A stretch of 50,978 nt of DNA from Acidobacteriota bacterium (lineage in GTDB: Bacteria > Acidobacteriota > Blastocatellia > Pyrinomonadales > Pyrinomonadaceae). The position numbers and the translations under genes are program-made. This document shows, one piece after another, positions 37,939 to 46,606 of this stretch; positions within the stretch are counted from its first letter, which is position 1; the number at the start of each line of letters is the position of its first letter. The stretch spans positions 1 to 50,978 of the forward strand of contig QHXS01000044.1 of the NCBI GenBank assembly GCA_003223975.1, written 5' to 3'. Below the pieces are notes generated by a model that had not been told where the DNA came from, did not search any database, and saw nothing but the letters and a program-made list of their open reading frames with translations.

Positions 37939-39039
37939 TTACAATGGTTTGGCGATGCCTTGGGATACGTGAAATCGGCTTGCGCCCTGACCGAATTCAG
38001 ACGAGATCGTCGACTTTGAGGTCGTCACTATAGTCTGCGTTTTTCCGCTCAGAAATTCGAGCAGCCGGCCTATGCGTTCATGGTCGAGTTCGGAGTCAAT
38101 ATCATCGATAAGGAAGAGTGGATATTCATTTCGGGTGGCGAAAAAAACCGAAATAGTGGCGAGGAGGAGAAGCAGGAATGCACTTCGCTGCTGGCCCGAT
38201 GAGCCATACCTGCGAATGTCACGGCCGTCGAAAGTGATCTCCAGGTCGTCACGATGGACACCGATCAGCGAATAGCCTGAAACGAGTTCAGCCTGGACCC
38301 GTGTTTCCAAACGCTCGGCGATCAACTTCTCATATTCGGAGAGATCGCCCTTCCCTTCGAGCGAGGATGCGTACCGAATATTGACCTCTTCCGAGCTGAA
38401 CAGGCGTTTTTCCAAAACTTCGTTAAGCCGTTCAACGATGCGGACTCGTGATCGGTGGATTTTTGTCGCCAACGCCCCAAGCTGTTCGTTCCATGGCCTT
38501 AGCAACTCGGCGGTCTGTTCGATGGAATATTCCCTGTCCCGGGAATTCTGAAGCAAGGCATTTTTTTGCTTTATTACTCGAGAGTATTCGGAGATGGTTC
38601 CCGAATATGGTGGATGGACTCCGACTATTGCCTCATCGAGAAATCTCCTCCGATGTTCCGGCCCGCCGCGAACGACCGCGAGCTCATCGGCCGTGAAGAC
38701 TACTGCATGCAATTGCCCCAAATAATTGGGAACTGATTCGCGCTTGCCATTCACCGCAAACTGTTTTACTCTTTCCTCAATCAGGGCGCGAAGTTCTCTG
38801 GTTATTTCCCCCGAGACTCTTACAATTCCGTCGATAACGGCCATCTCCTTTTCAAAGCGAATAGCTTCGGATAGCTTTGCTGTCCGAAAAGACCTTGTTG
38901 TAGCAAGGATCGAGATGGCTTCAAGCCAATTTGTCTTTCCCTGGCCGTTGTCACCAATTAAGAGATTTAAGCCCTCGCCGAATGCAACTTGTCCGGAAAT
39001 ATTCCGGAAATTGGTAGCTTTGAGTGAAGTTAGTTGCAT
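37939..39039 (-). CDS. recF: DNA replication/repair protein RecF
   Basis: 366 aa SMC-like ATPase. Walker A GDNGQGKTNWLEA, N-terminal LKATNFRNISG, VFTADELAVVRGGPEHRRRFLD, signature GSSGQQRSAFLLLLLA and Walker B FLIDDIDSELD. It loads RecA on gapped DNA in the RecFOR pathway. Downstream gyrB keeps the usual recF-gyrB order, but dnaN, which normally precedes recF, is replaced by a divergent thioredoxin-like gene. Confidence 0.97.
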   Translation of the reverse strand: MQLTSLKATNFRNISGQVAFGEGLNLLIGDNGQGKTNWLEAISILATTRSFRTAKLSEAIRFEKEMAVIDGIVRVSGEITRELRALIEERVKQFAVNGKRESVPNYLGQLHAVVFTADELAVVRGGPEHRRRFLDEAIVGVHPPYSGTISEYSRVIKQKNALLQNSRDREYSIEQTAELLRPWNEQLGALATKIHRSRVRIVERLNEVLEKRLFSSEEVNIRYASSLEGKGDLSEYEKLIAERLETRVQAELVSGYSLIGVHRDDLEITFDGRDIRRYGSSGQQRSAFLLLLLATISVFFATRNEYPLFLIDDIDSELDHERIGRLLEFLSGKTQTIVTTSKSTISSEFGQGASRFHVSQGIAKPL

Positions 39040-39147
39040 TTTCTGATTCTAACACGGTCCAAACTCTCTCAAATAGTTGAAAACAAAAGAATTCCGGGGC
39101 AATTTTATTTCTGGAGTAATGTTGGATTCGCTCTTTATATTAGGTAG

Positions 39148-39164
39148 AGAATGTTGAACATTCT
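39148..39164. promoter_or_regulatory. 17-bp palindrome between recF and tlpA-like gene
   Basis: AGAATGTTGAACATTCT, eight-base arms and one central base, perfect. It lies about 110 bases upstream of recF and 23 bases upstream of the ATG chosen for the thioredoxin gene. The form suggests a dimeric repressor site; a LexA-like regulator is possible given recF, but the sequence does not match the GAAC-n4-GTTC SOS box. Confidence 0.5.
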
Positions 39165-39186
39165 TGTACACGACACAAACCAGCCA

Positions 39187-39696
39187 ATGCGTTCCGTCAT
39201 TTTTATAATCATTTTGCTTGTTTTTGCGGGCCTTGTCCCGGCTCAACAGCAATTGCGCGCTGGAACCGCAGCGCCTGATTTTGCGGCCGAGGCATTGGAT
39301 GGCAATTTTTACAGTCTCAGCCAGCTTCAGGGCAAAGTGGTCGTCCTTACTTTCTGGACTACCCGGTGCGCGATCTGTCATGAGGAAATACCTAAGTTAA
39401 ATCGGCTTGCGGATCATTATCGCGGACGAGACGTCGTTTTTCTGGCACCCACGATGGACGGCGCCCCGAAGATCGAACCATATATCAAAAAGACACCGTT
39501 TACATTCAGCATCGTTCCGAACAGCTTCGGCGTAATGATGAAATACGCCGATATCGACAAGAGCGGAAACATAAATATGGGCTTTCCGGCATATTTCGTG
39601 ATCGATCGCCACGGGTCGATCGTCCTCCGCACTGACGGTTGGGACAAGACCGATAACCTGGACGCGCAGATCTCAAAACTTTTGGCCTCTGATTAG
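39187..39696 (+). CDS. TlpA/ResA-like exported thioredoxin-fold protein
   Basis: 169 aa from ATG at 39187, which opens a signal peptide (MRSVIFIIILLVFAGLVPA); an ATG at 39151 lies inside a palindrome and would bury the leader. The redoxin domain has AGTAAPDFAAEALDG, the redox pair WTTRCAICHEE (C-A-I-C) and a cis-Pro region FPAYFVIDRHG. Likely a periplasmic disulfide reductase or peroxiredoxin-like protein. Divergent from recF and followed by an intrinsic terminator. Confidence 0.9.
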   Translation: MRSVIFIIILLVFAGLVPAQQQLRAGTAAPDFAAEALDGNFYSLSQLQGKVVVLTFWTTRCAICHEEIPKLNRLADHYRGRDVVFLAPTMDGAPKIEPYIKKTPFTFSIVPNSFGVMMKYADIDKSGNINMGFPAYFVIDRHGSIVLRTDGWDKTDNLDAQISKLLASD

Positions 39697-39724
39697 AGGC
39701 AACTCGCTTCTCTCTTCACTCCTT

Positions 39725-39758
39725 TCCCGGTTGTACGATTACAACCGGGACTTTTTTT
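39725..39758 (+). terminator. Intrinsic terminator after the thioredoxin gene
   Basis: 11-bp perfect stem (39725-39735 with 39740-39750), CGAT loop, then C and seven T residues. Confidence 0.93.
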
Positions 39759-39837
39759 GTTCGAAGTACGCCGAATTTGATATATTGAATTTCCGCTTTT
39801 CGCGGGAAAGTGTGAACGGTTCGTTCGCATTCCGAGT

Positions 39838-39924
39838 GGAGAGGTAGCCTAATTGGTAAGGCAGTAGTCTTGAAAACTACCGCGCGACGAGCGCTTGCAG
39901 GTTCGAGTCCTGTCCTCTCCGCCA
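39838..39924 (+). tRNA. tRNA-Ser (anticodon UGA), CCA encoded
   Basis: Acceptor GGAGAGG pairs with CCTCTCC (39914-39920), D-arm GCC-TAATTGGTAA-GGC, anticodon stem GTAGT/ACTAC with loop CTTGAAA giving anticodon TGA, a long class II variable arm with a GCGC/GCGC stem, T-arm GCAGG-TTCGAGT-CCTGT, discriminator G and encoded CCA. The long variable arm and UGA anticodon both indicate serine, reading UCA and related UCN codons. Confidence 0.96.
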
Positions 39925-39951
39925 TCGTTTTTATCTATTCTTGATCCACTA

Positions 39952-39980
39952 TTGATTTGCACGGCCGATCAGAATAAAAT
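39952..39980 (+). promoter_or_regulatory. Promoter of the fadR-acyl-CoA ligase operon
   Basis: TTGATT at 39952-39957 and TAAAAT at 39975-39980 with a 17-base spacer. The operator palindrome starts at the end of the -10 box. Confidence 0.5.
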
Positions 39981-39998
39981 GAATGAGCATTCATTCAT
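39979..39998. promoter_or_regulatory. TetR-type FadR operator palindrome
   Basis: ATGAATGA-GCAT-TCATTCAT, perfect eight-base arms, six bases before the regulator's start codon. It matches the TGAATGA-n4-TCATTCA sites bound by Bacillus FadR, the TetR-family fatty acid degradation repressor released by long-chain acyl-CoA. Autoregulation is implied. Confidence 0.85.
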
Positions 39999-40004
39999 AG
40001 TCTG

Positions 40005-40616
40005 ATGGCGCGAACAGCGACAAGTTCACAAAAGAACGCCGTGACGGACAAGCGCGAGGCGATCTTGCGTGCAGGTGTAAAGGTCTTTGCGGAAAAGGGG
40101 TACTTCAATGCGAAAGTGGCTGATGTCGCGCGGGCCGCTGGGATCGCCGACGGCACCGTCTATCTTTATTTCAAAAGTAAAAACGAGATCCTGCATTCGA
40201 TATTCGACCAGGCAATGGAGAGATTCATTTCCGAAGGCCGACGTGAGCTTGCGAAGATCGGATCACCTGTCGATCGTTTGAAGAAAGTTGCCGAACTTCA
40301 TCTAAAACGCCTTGGCGACGACCGAGATCTTGCCATCGTTTTTCAGGTCGAGCTGCGCGGGTCGACGAAATTCATGGAAGAGTTTTCCGCGGCTGGTTTT
40401 CACGAATACTTGGAAGTAATCAGGAAAACGATCGAAGAGGGGCAGAAGGAAGGCATTTTTCGGAACGATATCAAACCGATCGTCTGCGCAAAGGTACTTT
40501 ATGGCGCTCTTGACGAGATGGTTACGAATTGGATCCTTTCAAAAAGGTCGTATCCTTTGGAGCCCATGGCCCGCGAGGTCCTTATGATCTTTTTGAAAGG
40601 TGTTTCGGCAGAGTGA
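40005..40616 (+). CDS. fadR: TetR-family fatty acid metabolism regulator (FadR-like)
   Basis: 203 aa. The N-terminal TetR helix-turn-helix is visible: KREAILRAGVKVFAEKGYFN, VADVARAAGIADGTVYLYFK. The C-terminal ligand domain resembles TetR_C of Bacillus FadR (IFQVELRGSTKFMEEF). A FadR-type operator directly upstream and a coupled long-chain acyl-CoA ligase downstream support the name, which refers to the TetR-type FadR, unrelated to the E. coli GntR-type protein. Its stop overlaps the ligase GTG start (GTGA). Confidence 0.88.
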   Translation: MARTATSSQKNAVTDKREAILRAGVKVFAEKGYFNAKVADVARAAGIADGTVYLYFKSKNEILHSIFDQAMERFISEGRRELAKIGSPVDRLKKVAELHLKRLGDDRDLAIVFQVELRGSTKFMEEFSAAGFHEYLEVIRKTIEEGQKEGIFRNDIKPIVCAKVLYGALDEMVTNWILSKRSYPLEPMAREVLMIFLKGVSAE

Positions 40617-42454
40617 AGAATGGAATCTTGACAGGTTTTTTATCCCCGAAGCGTGCGGTTGGACGCGGTGAACCTCTTTTTGCAGACGAACCAAAAACCA
40701 TTGCTGAGCTATTTCAGCAATCCGCTCAGAAATTTCCGAAAACAAATATTTTGAATTTTAAGCGCGACGGCCAATGGCGAGGCGTTTCGGGAGAGGAAAT
40801 GTTTTTGCGGATGCAGAAATGTTCCGCGTCGCTTGCCGCTCTCGGGATTCAAAAGGGTGACCGCGTTGCGATACTTGCGCCGAATTCTCCGGAGTGGACG
40901 ATCACCGACGGAGCTTGCCAACTTTTGGGGATTATCGATGTTCCGATATATACGACGCTTTCGCCTGCCTCGATCGAATACATTCTTCAGGACTCCGGCA
41001 GCCGCGTCCTGTTCCTGGAGAATGAGGCCTCATTCGCGCAGTTAAGGAATGTAATTCGAAATATTGAAACTTTGGAAAGGGTGGTGCTATTTGAGAGCAG
41101 CTCTAATAACGAGAGTCACACCACGTTCGACGATCTGCTCCTGAACGGTAAAACTGACGGCTCGAAATTTGAAAACGAATGCAACGCCGATGAAATAGCT
41201 ACTCTGATATACACAAGCGGCACGACGGGCGAGCCAAAGGGAGTGATGCTTTCACATAACTGCATCCTTTCGAACGTGATCGATGCCGGCGAGAAATTTG
41301 AATTTGCGACCCACGACATTCCGCTTTCCGTACTGCCGCTCTCACACATCTTCGAGCGTTCTGCGATGTATCTTTACATCTATCACGGTATGTCGGTGCA
41401 TTATGCGGAATCGGTCGAGAAAGTTCCTGAAAATTTGAGCGAAGTTCGACCGACCATTTTTGTTGGAGTCCCGCGGATCTTTGAAAAAGTCTATGCGAAA
41501 GCAAAGCTGAATTCGGCGAATGCCGGCGGAATCAGAGAACGTCTGTTTGATTGGGCTATCGATGTGGGCAGGCAATTTGCAATGCAGGTCTCCCAGGGCA
41601 TGGCGAGCTCGACAGCATTGAAATTTAAGCATGCAGTTGCTGACATACTTGTTTTTTCGAAATTGCGCAGGTTCTTTGGCGGCCGGCTTCGGGCGTGCAT
41701 TACCGGCGGTGCGGCTTTGACCGACGATATCTATCTGATCTTCAACGGAGCTGGGATCCCCGTGATGCAGGGCTACGGCCTGACCGAAACCTCGCCAGTG
41801 ATCACATCGAACAATCCCGAATTTTCACGCCTCGGTTCTGTCGGAAAGCCTATCAGAAATATGTCGATCCGAGTCGCTGAGGACGGTGAGATCGAAGCTA
41901 CCGGTCCCGGCGTAATGCTTGGCTATTTTCACAAGCCGGACGCCACACGGGAAGCATTCACCGAGGACGGCTGGTTCCGCACCGGCGACATTGGGCGAAT
42001 TGATGAAGACGGATTTTTATATATTACGGACCGCAAAAAGGAGCTATTTAAGACTTCGGGCGGAAAATACATTGCCCCTTCGCCGATCGAACAAATGATC
42101 CGAGCTTCACGCTTCGTGAGCCAGGCCGTGCTGGTTGGTAATGGGCGAAGGTTTGCGGCTGCACTTATAGTTCCGAATTTCGAGATGCTGGAATCCTACG
42201 CGCGTCATAAAGGCGTTCCTATATTGACGCCTAAAGAATTTTGCCGAGACTCGCGCATCATCGACCTGATCCGGCGTCAGGTCGCTTCACACACCAAGGA
42301 CGTTGCACGTTTTGAATCGGTAAAGAAGATCGCTCTGCTTGAAAATGAATTCTCGGTGGAAGGTGGGGAGTTGACGCCTACCCTGAAGGTTAGGCGTCGC
42401 ATCGTTGACGAGAAATACAAGGAAGTAATAGAAAAAATGTATTCCGAGGACTAA
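40613..42454 (+). CDS. Long-chain fatty acid-CoA ligase
   Basis: 613 aa ANL-family adenylate-forming enzyme. Motifs: P-loop YTSGTTGEPKGVMLSH, QGYGLTETSPV, GWFRTGDIGRIDEDG, DRKKELFKTSGGKYIAP and the C-terminal catalytic-type Lys in LTPTLKVRR. FAA1-like long-chain acyl-CoA synthetases have this layout. The start is taken as GTG at 40613, overlapping the regulator's TGA by four bases; a TTG at 40628 is an alternative. It activates fatty acids for beta-oxidation or lipid synthesis. Its end overlaps the converging export-protein gene by four bases (CTAA). Confidence 0.92.
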   Translation: MKNGILTGFLSPKRAVGRGEPLFADEPKTIAELFQQSAQKFPKTNILNFKRDGQWRGVSGEEMFLRMQKCSASLAALGIQKGDRVAILAPNSPEWTITDGACQLLGIIDVPIYTTLSPASIEYILQDSGSRVLFLENEASFAQLRNVIRNIETLERVVLFESSSNNESHTTFDDLLLNGKTDGSKFENECNADEIATLIYTSGTTGEPKGVMLSHNCILSNVIDAGEKFEFATHDIPLSVLPLSHIFERSAMYLYIYHGMSVHYAESVEKVPENLSEVRPTIFVGVPRIFEKVYAKAKLNSANAGGIRERLFDWAIDVGRQFAMQVSQGMASSTALKFKHAVADILVFSKLRRFFGGRLRACITGGAALTDDIYLIFNGAGIPVMQGYGLTETSPVITSNNPEFSRLGSVGKPIRNMSIRVAEDGEIEATGPGVMLGYFHKPDATREAFTEDGWFRTGDIGRIDEDGFLYITDRKKELFKTSGGKYIAPSPIEQMIRASRFVSQAVLVGNGRRFAAALIVPNFEMLESYARHKGVPILTPKEFCRDSRIIDLIRRQVASHTKDVARFESVKKIALLENEFSVEGGELTPTLKVRRRIVDEKYKEVIEKMYSED

Positions 42455-43407
42455 TATGCGATGGGAATACGATTTGGGAGTCCGACAACAAAATCCAGGA
42501 GGTAATCCGTAAATTTCTTCGCAGCCTTCCCGACCTCAACAATATCAAATGGCTGAAGTATCAGGTCCTTTTCCGTTCCTTTTCGTATCCCTTCGAAATT
42601 TGCGACAAGAACATCCGGGTTTAAGGAACCCTGTTTCCGTCGATATACCTTTATGCTTTTAAACTTTGCTTCCCGTGTCAGGCCGCTCGACATCGCGACC
42701 GCTTGAGTTAGCGGCAGGCCACCCTCGGGAATATCGATCGGTCCAGGTGTCCTAACCTCACCGGTCATGTAGACCTGGGCCGCTTTTTGAACTATGACAA
42801 TATCGCCTGCGAAAATCTCGGGATTGGATTCGTCTCGGCCCTGACGCAAACTCGATAGACTATACACTTGGGAAGGTACTCCCGTGCCTTCGGCGGCGCC
42901 GGCCTTCCATTCGGCAATTGCGGCGGCGTCCCCGCAAACCGGCGGCCTCGTTCTGAAAACCTGGATCGTGCCGCTGGCCTTTTCGGTCGGACCGCCAACT
43001 AGAGAGATCAACTCAAATAAGTAGGCCCTTCGTGTCAGGTTTACCTGCTGCTGAGCCTGTACTGCGCCGGAAATACTAACCGGCGGGCGGCTGTTTCGCT
43101 GCGTAACCCGGACACTGAGTTGAGGAACTTTGAGATATTTACCAAGAAGTTTGCCAACATCATTTTTCAACTCAAGTTCTGTCTTACACGCCGCCGCAAT
43201 AGGTTCGTCGACAAATGGAATGCTTAATCGTCCATCCGGATCCACGGTGGATTCGAAGTCGAATTGCGGTTCGCCGAGCACCTTACCTACAACTACATCG
43301 CCGGGCCCGATCAAATAGCCTTGCTGCGTTTCGACGGATTTTTGAGGAAACGCGGCAACAGAAAACGCCAGAAACAGGCAGAAAACAGACAAAATACGAA
43401 AGCTCAT
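42451..43407 (-). CDS. Polysaccharide biosynthesis/export protein (Wza-like, SLBB)
   Basis: 318 aa from ATG at 43407 with GAGG eight bases upstream. Signal peptide MSFRILSVFCLFLAFSVAAF; Poly_export domain at about 32-115 (GYLIGPGDVVVGKVLGEPQF, DPDGRLSIPFV); two SLBB-like units (VSISGAVQAQQQVNLTRRAY and VYMTGEVRTPGPIDIPEGG). Such proteins form outer-membrane channels for capsule or exopolysaccharide. No lipobox Cys is apparent, and no other polysaccharide genes flank it here, so it may be part of a dispersed set. Confidence 0.9.
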   Translation of the reverse strand: MSFRILSVFCLFLAFSVAAFPQKSVETQQGYLIGPGDVVVGKVLGEPQFDFESTVDPDGRLSIPFVDEPIAAACKTELELKNDVGKLLGKYLKVPQLSVRVTQRNSRPPVSISGAVQAQQQVNLTRRAYLFELISLVGGPTEKASGTIQVFRTRPPVCGDAAAIAEWKAGAAEGTGVPSQVYSLSSLRQGRDESNPEIFAGDIVIVQKAAQVYMTGEVRTPGPIDIPEGGLPLTQAVAMSSGLTREAKFKSIKVYRRKQGSLNPDVLVANFEGIRKGTEKDLILQPFDIVEVGKAAKKFTDYLLDFVVGLPNRIPIAY

Positions 43408-43537
43408 TGGCAAAACCTCAGGAAATAAAGCATTTAATAGAATATCTTACAATAATCTCTGATTCAATCGAGTTTTTCAGAGTTCGCTGAATGATGGTTT
43501 GATGCGAAACCGATTGGTTTTGTGCTTAAATTTGCGT

Positions 43538-44740
43538 ATGAACCAGCCAAAGTCGTCGAGGACCTATATTTCTAAGAAAGCAGCATCATTTACCGAATCA
43601 GTTATCCGAGAGATGAGCCGCGAATCCGTAAAGTACGGTGCGGTTAATCTCGGACAGGGCTTCCCGGATTGGCCCGCCCCTGAATCCATCAAACAGAAAG
43701 CACAAGAGGCGATCGCCGCCGATCACAATCAATACGCGGTAACATGGGGCGTTAAAGAATTTCGGGATGCGATAGCCGCAAAAACGAAATGGTTTCTCGG
43801 CCTCGACGTTGACCCGGAAAGCGAACTTACAGTGACTTGCGGTTCGACCGAAGGGATGATCGCAGCGGCGCTTGCCACGATCGATCCAGGCGACGAAGTT
43901 GTCGTTTTCGATCCCTACTACGAAAACTACATGCCGGACGCGATCATTTCTGGAGCGGAACCGCGTTTTGTTTCATTGCATCGGACCGGCGAAGGTTCTT
44001 TTGTTTTCGATCGTGATGAATTGCGTGGTGCGTTCAACAAAAAAACCAAGGCGATCATTATCTGCAATCCGAATAACCCGACCGGTAAAGTTTTCACTCG
44101 CGAGGAACTCGAATTTATCGCCGGTCTATGCCAGGAATTCGACGCTCTTTGTTTCACGGACGAGATCTACGAGCACATTCTATACTCGCCAGCTGATCAA
44201 TATGGACAGATCCCACCCCATATCTGCATGGCTTCGCTGCCCGGTATGCGCGAGCGAACGGTTGTGGTGAATTCGCTCTCGAAGACGTATTCGGTCACGG
44301 GTTGGCGCGTCGGTTGGTGCATCGCGCCTCCAGCGATCACGTCAGCGATCCGGAAGGTCCACGATTTCTTGACTGTCGGGGCGGCTAACCCACTTCAGCA
44401 CGCCGGCGCTTTCGCATTGGGCCTCCCGCAACAGTATTACGTAGACCTGCAAACAGAGTATCAACGAAAGCGCGACCACATAATTCCTGTACTTCAACAG
44501 GCCGGTTTCAAGTGCGACTATCCGGAAGGTGCGTACTACGTAATGACGGGTATTTCCGATTTCGGATTTCCAAACGATGTGGAATTCACAAAGCACCTCA
44601 TTCGCGAGATCGGAGTTGCTGTCGTTCCGGGATCGTCGTTTTACCGGTCTAATGCCGGCGACCAGATGGTGCGTTTTTGCTTTTGCAAAACGGACGAAAC
44701 GCTTGATGCCGCCGCCGACCGTCTATCGAAAATGAGATAG
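43538..44740 (+). CDS. PLP-dependent class I/II aminotransferase
   Basis: 400 aa from ATG at 43538. Fold-type I signatures: LGQGFPDWPAP, CNPNNPTGKVF, FTDEIYEHI and the PLP Lys in VVNSLSKTYSVTGWRVGW, with Arg in MVRFCFCK for the carboxylate. The sequence resembles kynurenine/glutamine transaminase-type and aspartate-family enzymes (KAT/YbdL-like). The amino acid substrate cannot be fixed by eye. It is alone between a divergent export gene and the PDZ gene. Confidence 0.9.
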   Translation: MNQPKSSRTYISKKAASFTESVIREMSRESVKYGAVNLGQGFPDWPAPESIKQKAQEAIAADHNQYAVTWGVKEFRDAIAAKTKWFLGLDVDPESELTVTCGSTEGMIAAALATIDPGDEVVVFDPYYENYMPDAIISGAEPRFVSLHRTGEGSFVFDRDELRGAFNKKTKAIIICNPNNPTGKVFTREELEFIAGLCQEFDALCFTDEIYEHILYSPADQYGQIPPHICMASLPGMRERTVVVNSLSKTYSVTGWRVGWCIAPPAITSAIRKVHDFLTVGAANPLQHAGAFALGLPQQYYVDLQTEYQRKRDHIIPVLQQAGFKCDYPEGAYYVMTGISDFGFPNDVEFTKHLIREIGVAVVPGSSFYRSNAGDQMVRFCFCKTDETLDAAADRLSKMR

Positions 44741-44902
44741 ATTGTTTTGAATCGGTCGCTTGTGGTGTTTTTATACGTAGAAGCCCATGGACGCTTTGCG
44801 CCTAACTTTGTCCGGCGGCTAAGACAACCGAAAAAGCGGTCTTGTGCAACAAAGAGTTTGAATCCGTTTTTTAGGAAAAATGAAAATATTTTCGGAGGTT
44901 TT

Positions 44903-45907
44903 ATGTTCTCTAAATTATTCACCCTAGGACTTTTGGCCCTGTTAGCGCTGGCTGGGTTCGCTCAAACACCTGAGCCGCGAAAGGACGGCGACCGCAACGT
45001 GTTTACCTGGTCGTTCGATGATGGAAGTTATCTGGGCGTCCAGACGACAGAAGTCAATCGCGAAAACTTCTCAAAATTCGGCTTGCGCGATGTTCGTGGG
45101 GTCGCTGTAGAAAAGGTAATTGAAGGCTCGCCGGCGCAAATAGCCGGCCTTCAGGCAGGCGACGTTATTGTTCGCTTTAACGGGCAAGAAATAGGAAGCT
45201 CTAGAATGTTGACACGTCTGGTCAATGAAGTATCGCCGGACCACACGGCAAAGGTCACAGTGGTTCGTGGCGGTTCCGAACGAGAATTGAGTGTAACGAT
45301 GGGCAAACGTCCGACAGCGAAATGGGAGGAAGGTTCATTCAATTTTAAGTTCCCGGACAATTTCCCAAATGTTGAGATACCCAATATCGATCTCCCGCAG
45401 ATCCCGCCGATGCCGAAAATCGATGTGATGCCGCATATCGACATGCCAAATATGCCAAATTTTGATCAGAATTTCACATGGCATTTCGGCTCGAGCCGGC
45501 AGATAGGTGTTTCGCTTGTAGGCTTAACGAAACAGTTGGCGGACAGCTTCGGTGTTGCCGGCGGTGCGATGATCAGCGAGGTGCGCGAGAATTCCCCGGC
45601 AGCCAAAGCAGGCCTAAAAGCAGGTGATATCATCGTCGAGATGGACAGCAAAGCGGTCAAAGGCGATGGGGACCTTATGCGTGCGATGGGCGAAAAGAAG
45701 GAAGGCGATGTTACCTTAACGATAGTTCGCAACGGCAACCGTCAAACGGTTAAGGTAACACCCGAAGAAGGTAAAGGGGGTTTCGAGTACTTTTATGAAG
45801 GCCCGGATGCGCCAAGAACGCCCGGCACAATGAATTTGCTCAAACCTGGAAAAGGTCCGGGCGCAATGCCTTTGAATCAATTAATGGTTCCCGGACGCGT
45901 TATCTAA
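44903..45907 (+). CDS. Exported protein with two PDZ domains
   Basis: 334 aa from ATG at 44903 with GGAGG four bases upstream; the signal peptide is MFSKLFTLGLLALLALAGFA. Two PDZ domains: about 30-115 (YLGVQTTEVNREN, GSPAQIAGLQAGDVIVRF) and about 195-275 (IGVSLVGLTKQLADSFGV, SPAAKAGLKAGDIIVEM). A low-complexity linker of repeated PNxDxPxIP-type motifs (about 145-185) sits between them. No protease domain is attached, so it looks like a periplasmic adaptor or substrate-recognition protein. Followed by a terminator. Confidence 0.9.
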   Translation: MFSKLFTLGLLALLALAGFAQTPEPRKDGDRNVFTWSFDDGSYLGVQTTEVNRENFSKFGLRDVRGVAVEKVIEGSPAQIAGLQAGDVIVRFNGQEIGSSRMLTRLVNEVSPDHTAKVTVVRGGSERELSVTMGKRPTAKWEEGSFNFKFPDNFPNVEIPNIDLPQIPPMPKIDVMPHIDMPNMPNFDQNFTWHFGSSRQIGVSLVGLTKQLADSFGVAGGAMISEVRENSPAAKAGLKAGDIIVEMDSKAVKGDGDLMRAMGEKKEGDVTLTIVRNGNRQTVKVTPEEGKGGFEYFYEGPDAPRTPGTMNLLKPGKGPGAMPLNQLMVPGRVI

Positions 45908-45922
45908 AGCCTACCTATTAAC

Positions 45923-45953
45923 AAAAAAGCGGGCCTAAATAGCCCGCTTTTTT
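45923..45953. terminator. Bidirectional intrinsic terminator
   Basis: AAAAAAGCGGGC and GCCCGCTTTTTT, twelve-base arms with a seven-base loop. It serves the PDZ gene on the plus strand and the lipoprotein gene, whose stop codon it touches, on the minus strand. Confidence 0.95.
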
Positions 45954-46587
45954 ATTGCCCACGCTGTTTCTTGAGCGTTTCTTTATAAAGCTCGTTAGCC
46001 TGGTTGCTGTAATCACGGGCCTTTTCCATGATCTTCTGATAATTCTCGCTTCGAGTCGTAAAATCGGCCTTGACCTTATCCCGAAGCGCGGTGTTCTTCG
46101 GGTCGTAATTATCTCGTAGAGACTGTGCAGCCTTGCGATATTGCTCGAACGCCTCCATTTGTTTCATCAACGCCGATTCCTTGAGTCGCAGATACTCTTT
46201 ATAGTCGTCGTTGATCTTCATGTCCTCGGCTTGCTGAATCTTCTCGACCGCCGATTTGCCGGAATCAAAGCCTTCGTTGATGATCTGCACGACGTCGTCG
46301 GAGATCTTCTTTACTTCAGCAGTATTATTGCCTTCGAGCGCTTCCTTTAACTCCTGACGCTTTCCTTCGTTTGCTTCATAAAGCTTCTTAATATTTTTCA
46401 AATCCTCATTCGCGGACTGAACGAGTTTGCCGGCTTCCGGCGTCTCGTCCGCGGGACCTAGAATTTCGAAAGCGCCTGTGCCGCCGCCGGAGCTTCGGCA
46501 CGACGCGGCGAACAAACTGCATATGAGCAGCAGAATACCGAGTCGGAGGACCGCGATGATGATTTTGTTTTCTTCGATCTGTGTCAT
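45952..46587 (-). CDS. Helical lipoprotein of unknown function
   Basis: 211 aa from ATG at 46587 (M of MTQIEENK). A hydrophobic leader (IIIAVLRLGILLLICSLF) ends in a lipobox-like AASC, so it is probably lipidated. The rest is highly charged and helical, likely coiled coil (KLYEANEGKRQELKEALEG, EAFEQYRKAAQSLRDNY). Last gene of the leftward cluster that includes the FAD oxidoreductase and membrane SpeE-like proteins; 19 bp after the polytopic protein gene. Function unknown. Confidence 0.8.
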   Translation of the reverse strand: MTQIEENKIIIAVLRLGILLLICSLFAASCRSSGGGTGAFEILGPADETPEAGKLVQSANEDLKNIKKLYEANEGKRQELKEALEGNNTAEVKKISDDVVQIINEGFDSGKSAVEKIQQAEDMKINDDYKEYLRLKESALMKQMEAFEQYRKAAQSLRDNYDPKNTALRDKVKADFTTRSENYQKIMEKARDYSNQANELYKETLKKQRGQ

Positions 46588-46606
46588 CGTCGGAAAGTAC
46601 AATTTA

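Noticed and set aside
39838..39924. tRNA next to a terminator as an integration site (attB)
   Set aside because: No integrase, phage gene or direct repeat of the tRNA 3' end was seen in the window.
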